Shown: positions 8,440 to 14,895 of the stretch, piece after piece
Numbering within the stretch: the stretch's first letter is position 1
Layout: each line of letters opens with the position of its first letter
NCBI GenBank assembly: GCA_036266975.1
Contig: DATAWZ010000028.1
Coordinates: 1-40,593 of the forward strand
Origin: DATAWZ01 sp036266975
GTDB taxonomy: Bacteria; Actinomycetota; Thermoleophilia; Solirubrobacterales; Solirubrobacteraceae
Direction: 5' to 3'
DNA length: 40,593 nt
Program-made: the position numbers and the translations under genes
The notes under the pieces: model-generated
The model's database searches: none
What the model saw: the letters and a program-made list of their open reading frames with translations, nothing else
Told to the model about the DNA's origin: nothing

Positions 8440-8862
8440 TCAGCGCCGGTCGGCGCCGAGCTGGCGCAGCAGCCGGTCGAGCGTCGCGCGGTCGGCCGGG
8501 GCGAGGTCGTCGAGCAGAGCGTCCTCCATCGCGTGGATCTCGCCCTGGACGGCCGCGTGTCGACGCCTTCCCTGCTCGGTGATCTCCACGACCCGCGCGC
8601 GCCGGTCGGAGGGGTCCGGGTGGCGCGTGAGCAACCCGGCCGTCTCGAGTGCGTCGATCACCCCGATCAGGCGCGTCGGGTCGTGCCCTACGTCCTGCGC
8701 GAGCGTGCGCTGGGTGGGCGCCGTGCCGGCGGCCAGGCGCGAGAGGACGACGTACTCCCACATCGACAGGCCGTGGCGCTCGAGGATCGGGCGCTCGGCC
8801 TGGACGAGGCGCTGGGTGATGCGCGCGAACATCTCTCCCAGATCCCGGCGCGGCTCGTTCAT
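8440..8862 (-). CDS. MarR-family transcriptional regulator
   Basis: Small dimeric winged-helix repressor of 140 residues. The recognition region reads TQRTLAQDVGHDPTRLIGVIDALETAGLL, and the wing reads RHPDPSDRRARVVEITEQGR, the classic MarR DxRxxxxxLT-type wing. The ATG at 8862 (MNEPRRDLG) gives a normal N-terminal helix; a TTG eight codons earlier is also open. It is divergent from the SRPBCC gene at 8915 across an unusually AT-rich 52-bp gap, so it probably controls that gene and itself. Its 3' end converges with the MOSC gene, five bases apart. Ligand unknown. Confidence 0.88.
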   Translation of the reverse strand: MNEPRRDLGEMFARITQRLVQAERPILERHGLSMWEYVVLSRLAAGTAPTQRTLAQDVGHDPTRLIGVIDALETAGLLTRHPDPSDRRARVVEITEQGRRRHAAVQGEIHAMEDALLDDLAPADRATLDRLLRQLGADRR

Positions 8863-8879
8863 GCGCGAGAGCGTACCCC

Positions 8880-8908
8880 TTGACAAATCATATGCCTATG
8901 TAGATCAT
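8880..8908. promoter_or_regulatory. AT-rich divergent promoter/operator between MarR and SRPBCC genes
   Basis: On the plus strand TTGACA (8880-8885) is a perfect -35 box. TAGATC (8901) or GATCAT (8903, 17-bp spacing) are possible -10 boxes ahead of the ATG at 8915. Between them CATA-TGCC-TATG (8890-8901) is a short inverted repeat that a MarR dimer could bind. The tract is far more AT-rich than its surroundings. Confidence 0.5.
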
Positions 8909-8914
8909 CTTCTT

Positions 8915-9322
8915 ATGACTACCACTCTGCCTTCGCACACCGCCACGATCTCGATCGACGCCCCACCCGCCGCCGTCCTGGACCTCGTCGCCGACCCCGA
9001 ACAGCTGCCGCGCTGGGCGCCGGGCTTCGCCCGCGAGGTGCGCCGCGACGGCGAGGACTGGCTGGTGAGCGGCGATACCGCCGCCGGCGAGCGTCGCGTC
9101 TGCATCCGCATCGACCGCGATCTCGGCGTCGTCGACTACCTGACCCCGGAGGGGATTCTCGGCGCGGCGAGCCGCGTGATCGCCAACGCCGCCGGGAGCG
9201 AGATGCTCTTCACGGTCTTCTTCCCGCCGGAGGCGAGCGAGCCCGACCGCGAGGCCCAGCGCGCCGTGGTCGCCGACGAGCTGGCCGCCGTGCGCGAGCT
9301 CGCCAGCAGCTCGGCGCGGTGA
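8915..9322 (+). CDS. SRPBCC-fold (polyketide cyclase/START-like) small-molecule-binding protein
   Basis: Protein of 135 residues. It begins TATISIDAPPAAVLDLVADPEQLPRWAPGF, the typical N-terminal strand, helix and W-P turn of the SRPBCC helix-grip fold, and ends in a long C-terminal helix rich in Glu/Arg/Ala (DREAQRAVVADELAAVRELA). Such proteins bind hydrophobic ligands. No catalytic residues can be assigned. The ATG at 8915 sits just after the AT-rich promoter tract, close enough for a short or absent leader. Divergence from the MarR gene suggests induction by a MarR ligand. A decayed relative seems to lie at 10037. Confidence 0.8.
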   Translation: MTTTLPSHTATISIDAPPAAVLDLVADPEQLPRWAPGFAREVRRDGEDWLVSGDTAAGERRVCIRIDRDLGVVDYLTPEGILGAASRVIANAAGSEMLFTVFFPPEASEPDREAQRAVVADELAAVRELASSSAR

Positions 9323-9342
9323 TCCCCTGGCCGGCCATGCGC

Positions 9343-9377
9343 GATACGTAATCCCTCCATATCCGGGATTACGTATC
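9343..9377. repeat. 13-bp perfect inverted repeat, possible terminator of the repeat array
   Basis: GATACGTAATCCC (9343-9355) and GGGATTACGTATC (9365-9377) flank a 9-base loop. The stem is AT-richer than its surroundings and perfect, so it is unlikely to be chance. It lies 20 bp after the SRPBCC stop and could end that transcript. On the minus strand it lies beyond the last unit of the hairpin array and could end an array transcript. No T-run follows on either strand. Its loop shares the ATATGG core with the array loops on the minus strand. Confidence 0.7.
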
Positions 9378-9465
9378 AACCACGGCTCCGGTGCCCCCGC
9401 GCCGTGACCGCCCTGCGGCAGTCGCGACGTCGGCGGCCTGACGGCACACGCGCGCACCGCCACGC

Positions 9466-9912
9466 GAGCCGCGTTATGGGCGGCACACGCGTCACGCGCC
9501 GCTCCGCCCGCGCGGCGAGCATTGCTGCCCCAGCCGCCATATACGCGGCTGGCGACACACACGTCGAGGGCCGCCGGGTCGCGGCGGCGAGCATTGTTGC
9601 CCCAGCCGCCATATACGCGGCTGACGACACACACCTCGAAGATCGCCGGGTCGGCGCGGCGAGCATTGTTGCCACAGCCGCCATATACGCGGCTGGCGAC
9701 ACACACGTCGAGGACCGCCGGGTCGCGGCGGCGAGCATCGTTGCCCCAGCCGCCACATGCGCGGCCGTCGAAGACCCCCGCCGCCGCAGTGAGCATCGTT
9801 GCGTCAGCCGCCACATACGCGGCCGACGACACACACCCCGAGGACCAACGGATCGCCGCGGCGAGCATTGCTGCCCAGCCGCGACATGAGCGGCTGACGA
9901 CACACAGGTCGC
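9466..9912. repeat. Tandem array of about seven hairpin repeats, period 72 bp
   Basis: Units begin GAGCATTG or GAGCATCG at 9517, 9589, 9661, 9733, 9791 and 9863: spacing 72, 72, 72, 58, 72. A diverged unit precedes them, with its stem at 9468-9484. Units 1-3 are near-identical over all 72 bp. Each unit contains CAGCCGC, a 7-base loop and GCGGCTG (stems at 9531-9551, 9603-9623, 9675-9695, 9747-9767, 9805-9825, 9876-9896). Loops vary (CATATAC, CACATGC, CACATAC, GACATGA) while stems hold. In units 4 and 5 the pair change reads A.C in plus RNA but G.U in minus RNA. All frames are open because of base composition; the 58-bp step breaks any one reading frame. Confidence 0.9.
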
Positions 9913-9943
9913 AACGTGAGCGTAAGGTCGACCCGAACGCAGG

Positions 9944-9980
9944 GGGCCCGTCGGCACCACACGGGATGACCGTCGGGCCC
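9944..9980. repeat. GC-rich hairpin between the array and the SRPBCC remnant
   Basis: GGGCCCGTCGG pairs with CCGTCGGGCCC with one mismatch around a 15-base loop. It may be a terminator-like barrier between the array and the genes downstream, or a chance GC-rich pairing. Confidence 0.4.
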
Positions 9981-10036
9981 GGGTCGCGCACGGGCGGGAC
10001 GGCATACTTCACGGCGGTCGACGAAAGGAGTGTCAG

Positions 10037-10167
10037 ATGGCGCCGATCGTGTCCACGACGCAGGTCCGCCGGCCCCCGGCGAGAGCTTCGACTACGTGAC
10101 CGACTCGGTGCGAGCGGTGTCGTGCCACCGTGCCGGCCTGACGCGGCGGCTCGAGGCCGGGGCGTAG
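10037..10167 (+). pseudogene. Frameshifted remnant of an SRPBCC-family gene
   Basis: A strong Shine-Dalgarno (AAAGGAG, 10024-10030) precedes the ATG at 10037. The first frame gives MAPIVSTTQVRRPP and then stops after 20 codons at a TGA. Adding one base in the C5 run near 10074 restores GESFDYVTDSVRA and continues to the TAG at 10165. MAPIVST--V-RPP-E-FDYVTD is the usual opening of SRPBCC proteins. Only about 44 codons remain instead of about 140, so the gene has also lost its 3' part. Could be a related decayed copy of the gene at 8915. The call rests on this N-terminal motif only. Confidence 0.45.
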
Positions 10168-10175
10168 CGCCCGCC

Positions 10176-11093
10176 GTGCCCTCCGACCACGGCGCCGCCG
10201 CCCAGATCGCACTGGTTGGACCAGGTGCGATCGGCGCCACGTTGGCCGCCGAGCTGCAGCGGTGCGGGCAGCGCTGCGTCATCTGTGCCCGCTCCGAGCG
10301 CCCAGCGATCACCGTCGAGCGCGAGGGTCGCGAGCCGGTGCGCCTCGACGGGCCGGTGCTCACCGATCCGGCCGGGCTCGCCCCGGTGCGCTGGCTGTTG
10401 GTGGCGGTCAAGGCCCACCAGACCGCCGGCGCCGCCGACTGGCTGCGCGCGCTGGCCGACGGCGGGACGACCGTCCTCGTCCTCCAGAACGGCATCGGCC
10501 AACGCGAGTTGGTGGGCCCGTTCGCCCCCCGGTCGCGGATCGTGCCGTCGGTGGTCTGGTTCCCGGCACAGACCGTCGCGCCCGACCGGGTGCTCGTCCA
10601 CGGCCAGCCGCGGCTGACGCTTCCCGACGACGACGGAGGCCGCGATGTGGCCTCGCTGCTCTCCGGGACCGACTGCGCGGTAGAGGTCAGCGCGCGATAC
10701 GAGCAGGTGGCCTGGCGCAAGCTCGCCCAGAACGCGGTCGCCGGGCTGACCGTGCCGGCCGGCGGGCGCATGGGGATCTTCCGCCGCACCGACATCGCCG
10801 ATCTCGCCCGCGCCTACGCCGCCGAGATCGTCACGGTCGCCCGAGCCGCCGGCGTCGACCTGGACCCCGGAACGCCCGAGGGGATCGTCAGCAGCTTTGC
10901 CGGTTTCCGGCCCACCCTGGGCTCCTCGATCACCTATGACCACGAGGCCGGGCGACCGCTGGAGTGGGAGGCGCGCAACGAGGTCGTCCGCAGGGTGGCG
11001 GCCGGGATCGGCGTGGCCACGCCGATCAGCGACGTGCTCGTGCCCCTGCTCGCCGCCGCCAGCGACGCGCAGGACGGGTCGCGCGCCCCCTGA
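10176..11093 (+). CDS. Ketopantoate reductase family protein (ApbA/PanE-like)
   Basis: NADPH-dependent 2-dehydropantoate 2-reductase fold; true PanE makes pantoate for coenzyme A. The protein is 305 residues, the normal size. N-terminal Rossmann motif IALVGPGAIGATLA, then VKAHQT and LQNGIGQ, conserved in the family. The C-terminal helical domain has WRKLAQNAVAG, whose Lys is in the catalytic position, and NEVVRR. The GTG at 10176 is chosen because it places PSDHGAAAQIALVGPG at the N-terminus; longer readings run back through the repeat array. Family members outside pantothenate operons often have other or unknown substrates. No panB/C/D nearby, so I do not assign panE firmly. Confidence 0.82.
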   Translation: MPSDHGAAAQIALVGPGAIGATLAAELQRCGQRCVICARSERPAITVEREGREPVRLDGPVLTDPAGLAPVRWLLVAVKAHQTAGAADWLRALADGGTTVLVLQNGIGQRELVGPFAPRSRIVPSVVWFPAQTVAPDRVLVHGQPRLTLPDDDGGRDVASLLSGTDCAVEVSARYEQVAWRKLAQNAVAGLTVPAGGRMGIFRRTDIADLARAYAAEIVTVARAAGVDLDPGTPEGIVSSFAGFRPTLGSSITYDHEAGRPLEWEARNEVVRRVAAGIGVATPISDVLVPLLAAASDAQDGSRAP

Positions 11094-11398
11094 GGGGAGG
11101 ACCGGTGCGGTCGGTCGCGGCGGCCCTCGGCGTCGTCTCCTGCTCGTCGTTCCCGGCTGCGGCTCAGGCCCGTAGCCAGCCACCCCTCACCCGAGGCGCG
11201 CGCCGAGAGCGCCATCGGCGCAAGGGTCCATCGGACGTTCCCGAGGGCCGACATCTATCTGCTCTGCGAGGATCGCGCCACTCCGCCGGTGGGATGCGGT
11301 CGTGCACGACCGCACGCCGCGGTGCCGGAACTACGGCGGAACGGCGACGTCGAGCCGGGACGGAGGTCGCGTCGTCACCGGAATCTCGCGAGCGGTCA
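11094..11398. other. Gene-poor stretch with a signal-peptide-like start and a 20-bp palindrome
   Basis: A GTG at 11105 has a good Shine-Dalgarno (GGGGAGGA, 11094-11101) and begins MRSVAAALGVVSCSSFPAAAQA, which looks like a secretion signal. After about 30 codons the frame turns into Arg-rich shadow sequence and stays open antisense through the next gene, so no intact product can be defined. Around 11248 another frame reads DIYLLCEDRATPPVGCG. A frameshifted small secreted protein is possible. The palindrome at 11295-11314 is described separately. Confidence 0.35.
11295..11314. repeat. 20-bp perfect palindrome
   Basis: TGCGGTCGTG is followed directly by its reverse complement CACGACCGCA, with no spacer. 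It could be a dimeric-regulator operator. It lies downstream of the gene at 10176 and in the 3' flank of the acyl-CoA synthetase, which is an odd place for an operator. Confidence 0.55.
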
Positions 11399-12943
11399 TC
11401 ACTCGCGGCCGCCACTAGCGCGACGGGCGAGCTCGGCGCGCACGATCTTGCCGAGCGCGTTGCGCGGAAGGCTCTCGACGAACTCGACCCGCTTCGGGAC
11501 CTTGTAGGCGGTGAGCCGCTGCGCGGCGTGGTCGAGCAGCTCCCGCTCGGGCACCGGCCCCCCGGACACGACGAAGGCGGTCACCTCCTCGCCCCAGCGC
11601 TCGCTCCGGAGCCCGACGACCGTGACCTCGCGCACCGCCGGATGCGTGCCGATCGCCTCCTCGACCTCGCGCGGATAGACGTTGAAGCCGCCCGAGATGA
11701 TCAGCTCCTTGCTGCGCCCGACGAGCGTGAGCGAGCCGTCCTCGTCCAGCTCGCCCAGGTCGCCCGTGCGAAACCAGCCGTCGTCGGTAAAGCTCTCGGC
11801 GTTGGCTTCGGGGCGCTCCCAGTAGCCGGCGATCACGTTCGGGCCGCGGACCTGGACTTCGCCGTCGTCCGCCAAGCGCAGCTCGACGCCCGGCAGCGGA
11901 ATGCCGACGGTGCCCGGCTTGCGCGGCCCGTCGTACAGGTTGGAGGTCAGCATGATCGTCTCGGTCATCCCGTAGCGCTCGAGCGGGATCTGGCCCGCGT
12001 GGGCGGCGATCCGCTCGGCGAGCGCCGCGGGCAGCGGGGCCGAGCCAGACACGAGCAGCCGCAGCCCGGCCAGCTCGCCGAGCCGCCGCGGTTCCTCCAG
12101 GCGCGTGTACATCGTCGGGACCCCGAAGAACATCGAGTACTCCCCGCTCGCGCACCGCTCGGCCACGTCGGCCGGATCGAAGCGCTCGCGCAGCGCGACC
12201 GCGGCACCCGCGCACAGCGTGCCGTGGAGGCCGACGCCGAGCCCATGCGCGTGAAAGAGCGGAAGCGCCAGCAGCAGCCGGTCGCCCGTCTCCCAGCGCC
12301 AGGCCAGGCCGACCGCGGTCGCGCTGGCGAGCAGGTTGCCGTGAGTGAGCAGCGCCCCCTTGGGACGGCCGGTCGTCCCCGACGTGTAGAGCAGCAGCGC
12401 CGGGTCCTCCCCCCGCGCCCCGTCGACCCGCTCATCGATGCCGACCCGCGCCTCGAGCCCGTGCACCTGGATCTCACGGCCGGTGGCGGCACGCACCCAG
12501 CCGGCGATCTCCATGGACTCGATCGCCGCCCCCGCCGGGCGCGCGTCGGCGACGATCCGCGCGACCTCGGGCTCGGTGTAGGCCGGGTTCACCGGCGCGA
12601 CGATCAAGCCCGCGCGCAGCGCGCCGATGTAGGCGATCACGAGCGCGGCGCTCGTCGACCCGCACAGCAGCCAACGGTCGCCGGGCGCCAGGCCCGCCTG
12701 TAGCAGCGAGCCGGCGTAGGCCCGCGTGCGAGCCTCGAGCTCCTCGCTGGTGATCCACGTGCCATCGACGTCGCGCAACTGCGGCCACGCCGGGCGCTCG
12801 GACCAGCGCCGCCGCCAGCGGCCGGGCAGACTCCCGTCGCGCACGAGCTCGGCCCGCACGTCGACGCCCGGCGCGTGCGCGGCCCAGGACTCGGCGTCCG
12901 ACCGGGACACGCTCACGCGGCGCGCGGTGCGAGGATCAGCCAC
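11399..12943 (-). CDS. Class I adenylate-forming acyl-CoA synthetase, malonyl-CoA synthetase (MatB)-like
   Basis: Activates a carboxylic acid as an acyl-adenylate and transfers it to CoA. The protein is 514 residues. ATP-binding P-loop LLYTSGTTGRPKG is near residue 188, followed by LPLFHAHGLGVGLHG, FFGVPTMYTRL, LLVSGSAPLP, RYGMTETIMLTSN, GWFRTGDLG and the C-terminal lysine motif PRNALGKIVR. The stretch HAHGLGVGLHG plus RYGMTETxMxTSN resembles malonyl/methylmalonyl-CoA synthetases as I remember them, but substrate is not proven. The GTG at 12943 begins MADPRTARR. A TAGGCT box ten bases upstream lies inside the inverted repeat at 12951, so promoter and upstream terminator may overlap. Confidence 0.85.
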   Translation of the reverse strand: MADPRTARRVSVSRSDAESWAAHAPGVDVRAELVRDGSLPGRWRRRWSERPAWPQLRDVDGTWITSEELEARTRAYAGSLLQAGLAPGDRWLLCGSTSAALVIAYIGALRAGLIVAPVNPAYTEPEVARIVADARPAGAAIESMEIAGWVRAATGREIQVHGLEARVGIDERVDGARGEDPALLLYTSGTTGRPKGALLTHGNLLASATAVGLAWRWETGDRLLLALPLFHAHGLGVGLHGTLCAGAAVALRERFDPADVAERCASGEYSMFFGVPTMYTRLEEPRRLGELAGLRLLVSGSAPLPAALAERIAAHAGQIPLERYGMTETIMLTSNLYDGPRKPGTVGIPLPGVELRLADDGEVQVRGPNVIAGYWERPEANAESFTDDGWFRTGDLGELDEDGSLTLVGRSKELIISGGFNVYPREVEEAIGTHPAVREVTVVGLRSERWGEEVTAFVVSGGPVPERELLDHAAQRLTAYKVPKRVEFVESLPRNALGKIVRAELARRASGGRE

Positions 12944-12950
12944 ATCGCCT

Positions 12951-12981
12951 GCAGCCTACGCCCGAGGCAGGCGTAGGCTGC
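12951..12981 (-). terminator. 12-bp perfect inverted repeat after the lipoprotein gene
   Basis: GCAGCCTACGCC and GGCGTAGGCTGC flank a 7-base loop, 19 bases past the lipoprotein stop on the minus strand. A strong stem with no long T-run, common for high-GC actinobacterial terminators. It also overlaps the likely promoter of the acyl-CoA synthetase gene, so an operator role cannot be excluded. Confidence 0.65.
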
Positions 12982-12999
12982 CGGACCTGCTGGATGCGC

Positions 13000-13611
13000 T
13001 TACTTCTCAGCCGAGGTCAGCGCCGACGAGAGCGCCGACGTGTCCGTCTGGACCTTTGTGGCGAGCGACTCGAACTGCGTCTCCACGGCGGTACCGGTCG
13101 ACTCGTCGTTGGACGAAATCGCCGAGGCGAGCTTGGTCAACAGCGACGCCTCGTCGCGCACGTCCGCGATGACCGCGTTTGCCGCCGGCGCGACCGAGGC
13201 CGGCGGATGCAGCGCCGCGAGCCCGTTCGCATAGGCGGTCGCGTCGGCCGCGAGGTTCTTCGCCGCAGTGGCCGCCGCTGACTGGCTGCCGCTGGAGGAC
13301 GAGTTCGCGAACGCCGCGCCGGCCGACGCGAACTTGTCGTCAAGGCGCGACTCGGCGGCGGCGTACTGCTGCACCGAACTGGTCCCGCTCGAACTCGACG
13401 AGGCCGGTGTCGCAGTCGACGAGGTCGACGACGCCGGCGTGGTCGATGCAGTCGTGGTGGCGGCTGGCGTGGAGGGCGTGGCGGCCGCCGCCGCGGAAGT
13501 CGTGGTCGTGTTCGACTTCGAAGAGCTCCCGCAGCCAGCGGCAGCAATCGCGAGCAGCGCAACGCAGGCCATCGCGGTCGTCGGACGTCGGAACTGTGTG
13601 GGCATCGTCAT
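13000..13611 (-). CDS. Secreted lipoprotein with Ser/Thr/Ala-rich linker, function unknown
   Basis: Protein of 203 residues. A basic N-terminus and hydrophobic core (AMACVALLAIAA) lead to the lipobox AAGC with Cys at residue 27, so it should be lipid-anchored outside the cytoplasmic membrane. Residues 28-90 are almost entirely Ser, Thr, Ala and Pro, a flexible stalk. The rest is helical and Ala-rich with no Cys (QYAAAESRLDDKFASAG ... LTKLASAISSNDES ... TSALSSALTSAEK), probably a small helical bundle. The ATG at 13611 is preceded by GGGGAG about 11 bases upstream and places the signal correctly; a longer in-frame reading to 13749 would bury it. A TAAGGT box (13689-13684) suggests a leader of about 65 bases containing a GGCC-TTC-GGCC hairpin. 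Confidence 0.8.
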   Translation of the reverse strand: MTMPTQFRRPTTAMACVALLAIAAAGCGSSSKSNTTTTSAAAAATPSTPAATTTASTTPASSTSSTATPASSSSSGTSSVQQYAAAESRLDDKFASAGAAFANSSSSGSQSAAATAAKNLAADATAYANGLAALHPPASVAPAANAVIADVRDEASLLTKLASAISSNDESTGTAVETQFESLATKVQTDTSALSSALTSAEK

Positions 13612-13798
13612 AGGTGAGTCGTCTCCCCGTTTGGATCTGTCGACCAAGGGCCGGTATTTCTTGGCCGAAGGCCCCCTCGTGCGCACCTTACAGGAGCACG
13701 CCCCGAGCTCACCTCGCCGTCGCCGCGGTGCGCGTGTCGCGACTGACATTCGTTCGCGCCAGGACGATGCTCGGGGGCGGGTGCGCTACGCTGGCAGG

Positions 13799-13912
13799 GT
13801 CAGATAGCGATGGCAACCAGAGGGCGAGACCTTCATCTGAACGTCCCCTTGCCGCGAAAGCCGCCTGATCTTCTGATGGCCGAGAGTCCACCCACGGGTG
13901 GGCTTTCCGCGT
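13799..13912 (+). ncRNA. Candidate small RNA, about 110 nt, with intrinsic terminator
   Basis: It lies between the divergent lipoprotein start and the 3' end of the minus-strand gene at 13948, where no plus-strand protein is convincing. TACGCT at 13787-13792 is a plausible -10. The transcript would fold with an outer GGG/CCC and UCAGAU/AUCUGA stem (about 13801-13806 with 13836-13841) enclosing two small hairpins (UGG-CAA-CCA; AGG-GCGAGA-CCU). It ends at the terminator stem at 13883-13906. I compared it by eye with glycine, guanidine, fluoride, c-di-GMP and TPP riboswitches, SRP RNA and 6C RNA and did not find a match. No plus-strand gene follows, so a trans-acting RNA is more likely than a riboswitch. 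Confidence 0.4.
13883..13906 (+). terminator. Intrinsic terminator (plus strand)
   Basis: GTCCACCC pairs with GGGTGGGC, extended by A-U, G.U and A-U pairs at the base, and ends in CTTTCC. The T in GTCC faces a G: that is a good G.U pair in plus-strand RNA but a C.A mismatch in minus-strand RNA. This favours a plus-strand transcript rather than the minus-strand gene ending at 13948. Confidence 0.6.
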
Positions 13913-13947
13913 TAAGCCGCCTCGATACGCGCCAGGAAGGCTGCGGA

Positions 13948-14610
13948 TCAGGGCAGGATGTCGTTCAGCGTCGCCGTGAACCGCTCGCCCGACTCCTCGA
14001 GCTCGCCCTCGATGTGCAGGCGCGCCGGGCCGGTCTCGGTCCACAGGTCAAGGAAGTAGGCCCAGCCCGGCAGGTCCGGATCGTCGGACTTGTCGAGCGC
14101 CTCGACCCGGTAGATCTCGCGCAGCGGCAGCACCAGCGACTCGGGGCAGTCGTCCTCGACGCGACGGCGCAGGTCCTCGACGTCGAGCCGACCGCCAGAC
14201 ACGACGTGGAGCTCCTCGTACTCGCCGTCCACGACGAGGCCGACGACGTCCTCCAGTGCCCTGTACATCGGCTCGGGCATCAGCTCGAGCGTTTCGACAA
14301 CCTCTGCCCTTCCGACCAGCTCCTCGCCAGGCGTCAGGGCGAGCCGGCTGTAGAAGTAGTCCTCGCACGCCGCACGCGCCTGGCGGCGGATGCCCTTGGA
14401 CAACCCCGCGGCGCCGAGCGCAAAGACCGCCGCATCGATCGCCTCCTCGAGTGTCCCCTGGCGGCGCGTCAGCTGCGCGGTGATCACGCGACCGTGCTCC
14501 GTGTCGCGCGCCAGCGATGAGCCGTCCAACAGCATCGACGGAGCGTCGTGGCGGTTGTAGCCCGCGCAGGCCCGCACCGCGGAGTGAAGGACGATGAGGT
14601 GGTCGCCCAT
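13948..14610 (-). CDS. Unknown protein with a possible DUF7668-like C-terminal domain
   Basis: Protein of 220 residues with no signal peptide or membrane segment, acidic. Residues 45-90 are helical (GTLEEAIDAAVFALGAAGLS). The C-terminal half reads VVDGEYEELHVVSGGRLDVEDLRRRVED, then LVLPLREIY, then FLDLWTETGPARLHIEGEL. A helix-turn, LVPLP-like strand and DLWT-strand order is what I remember of the uncharacterised DUF7668 domain; this is a memory match only. The ATG at 14610 (MGDHLIVLHS) is upstream of another good start, ATG at codon 27 (MLLDGSSLARD). It is an orphan gene between the candidate small RNA and tRNA-Arg. Function unknown. Confidence 0.6.
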   Translation of the reverse strand: MGDHLIVLHSAVRACAGYNRHDAPSMLLDGSSLARDTEHGRVITAQLTRRQGTLEEAIDAAVFALGAAGLSKGIRRQARAACEDYFYSRLALTPGEELVGRAEVVETLELMPEPMYRALEDVVGLVVDGEYEELHVVSGGRLDVEDLRRRVEDDCPESLVLPLREIYRVEALDKSDDPDLPGWAYFLDLWTETGPARLHIEGELEESGERFTATLNDILP

Positions 14611-14733
14611 TACGCCCGCGCGGGTGATAGGTCGCGGGACGTCATCCGGATCGGGCAGCTCGCCGAACGCGTGGTAGCCGCACCGCCACCGCTATGCATT
14701 CTGAGATTCTCGGCATTTGCAGGCCGTTGTTAG

Positions 14734-14806
<73 letters not shown>

Positions 14807-14895
14807 GTGGTCTGCCAGCTTAGCGACGCGGACGGCTGGCGAGCGGGCGTGCTGCGTACGATCACGGGGTCCGTCGTCGAGCGAAGGGAACAGGC

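Larger units (their letters stand above)
9343..9912 (-). ncRNA. Candidate structured RNA transcribed through the hairpin array (speculative)
   Basis: On the minus strand a -10-like TACGCT lies at 9924-9919, placing a start near 9912, directly at the first hairpin. The array then runs to the 13-bp perfect hairpin at 9377-9343. Wobble pairs in two units keep the stems intact only in minus-strand RNA. The -35 region is poor and no U-tract follows the end hairpin, so both ends are inferred. Alternatives: a DNA-level repeat with no transcript, or a repeat family dispersed in the genome. Confidence 0.25.

Noticed and set aside
9466..9912. CRISPR array
   Set aside because: The whole 72-bp unit is conserved, including the part that would be a spacer; repeats are imperfect and no cas gene is in the window.
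9376..10005. Repeat protein or multi-core peptide encoded by the array (24-residue unit, minus strand)
   Set aside because: 72 is divisible by three, so every frame stays open, but the 58-bp step and single-base changes break register, while hairpin stems, not codons, are kept.
8888..10795. 635-codon minus-strand open frame
   Set aside because: Runs antisense to the SRPBCC and ketopantoate-reductase-like genes and through the non-coding array.
13799..13912. Fluoride (crcB) riboswitch, because of GCGATGG and CTGATGG
   Set aside because: The stem and pseudoknot partners do not line up, and no plus-strand gene follows for it to control.
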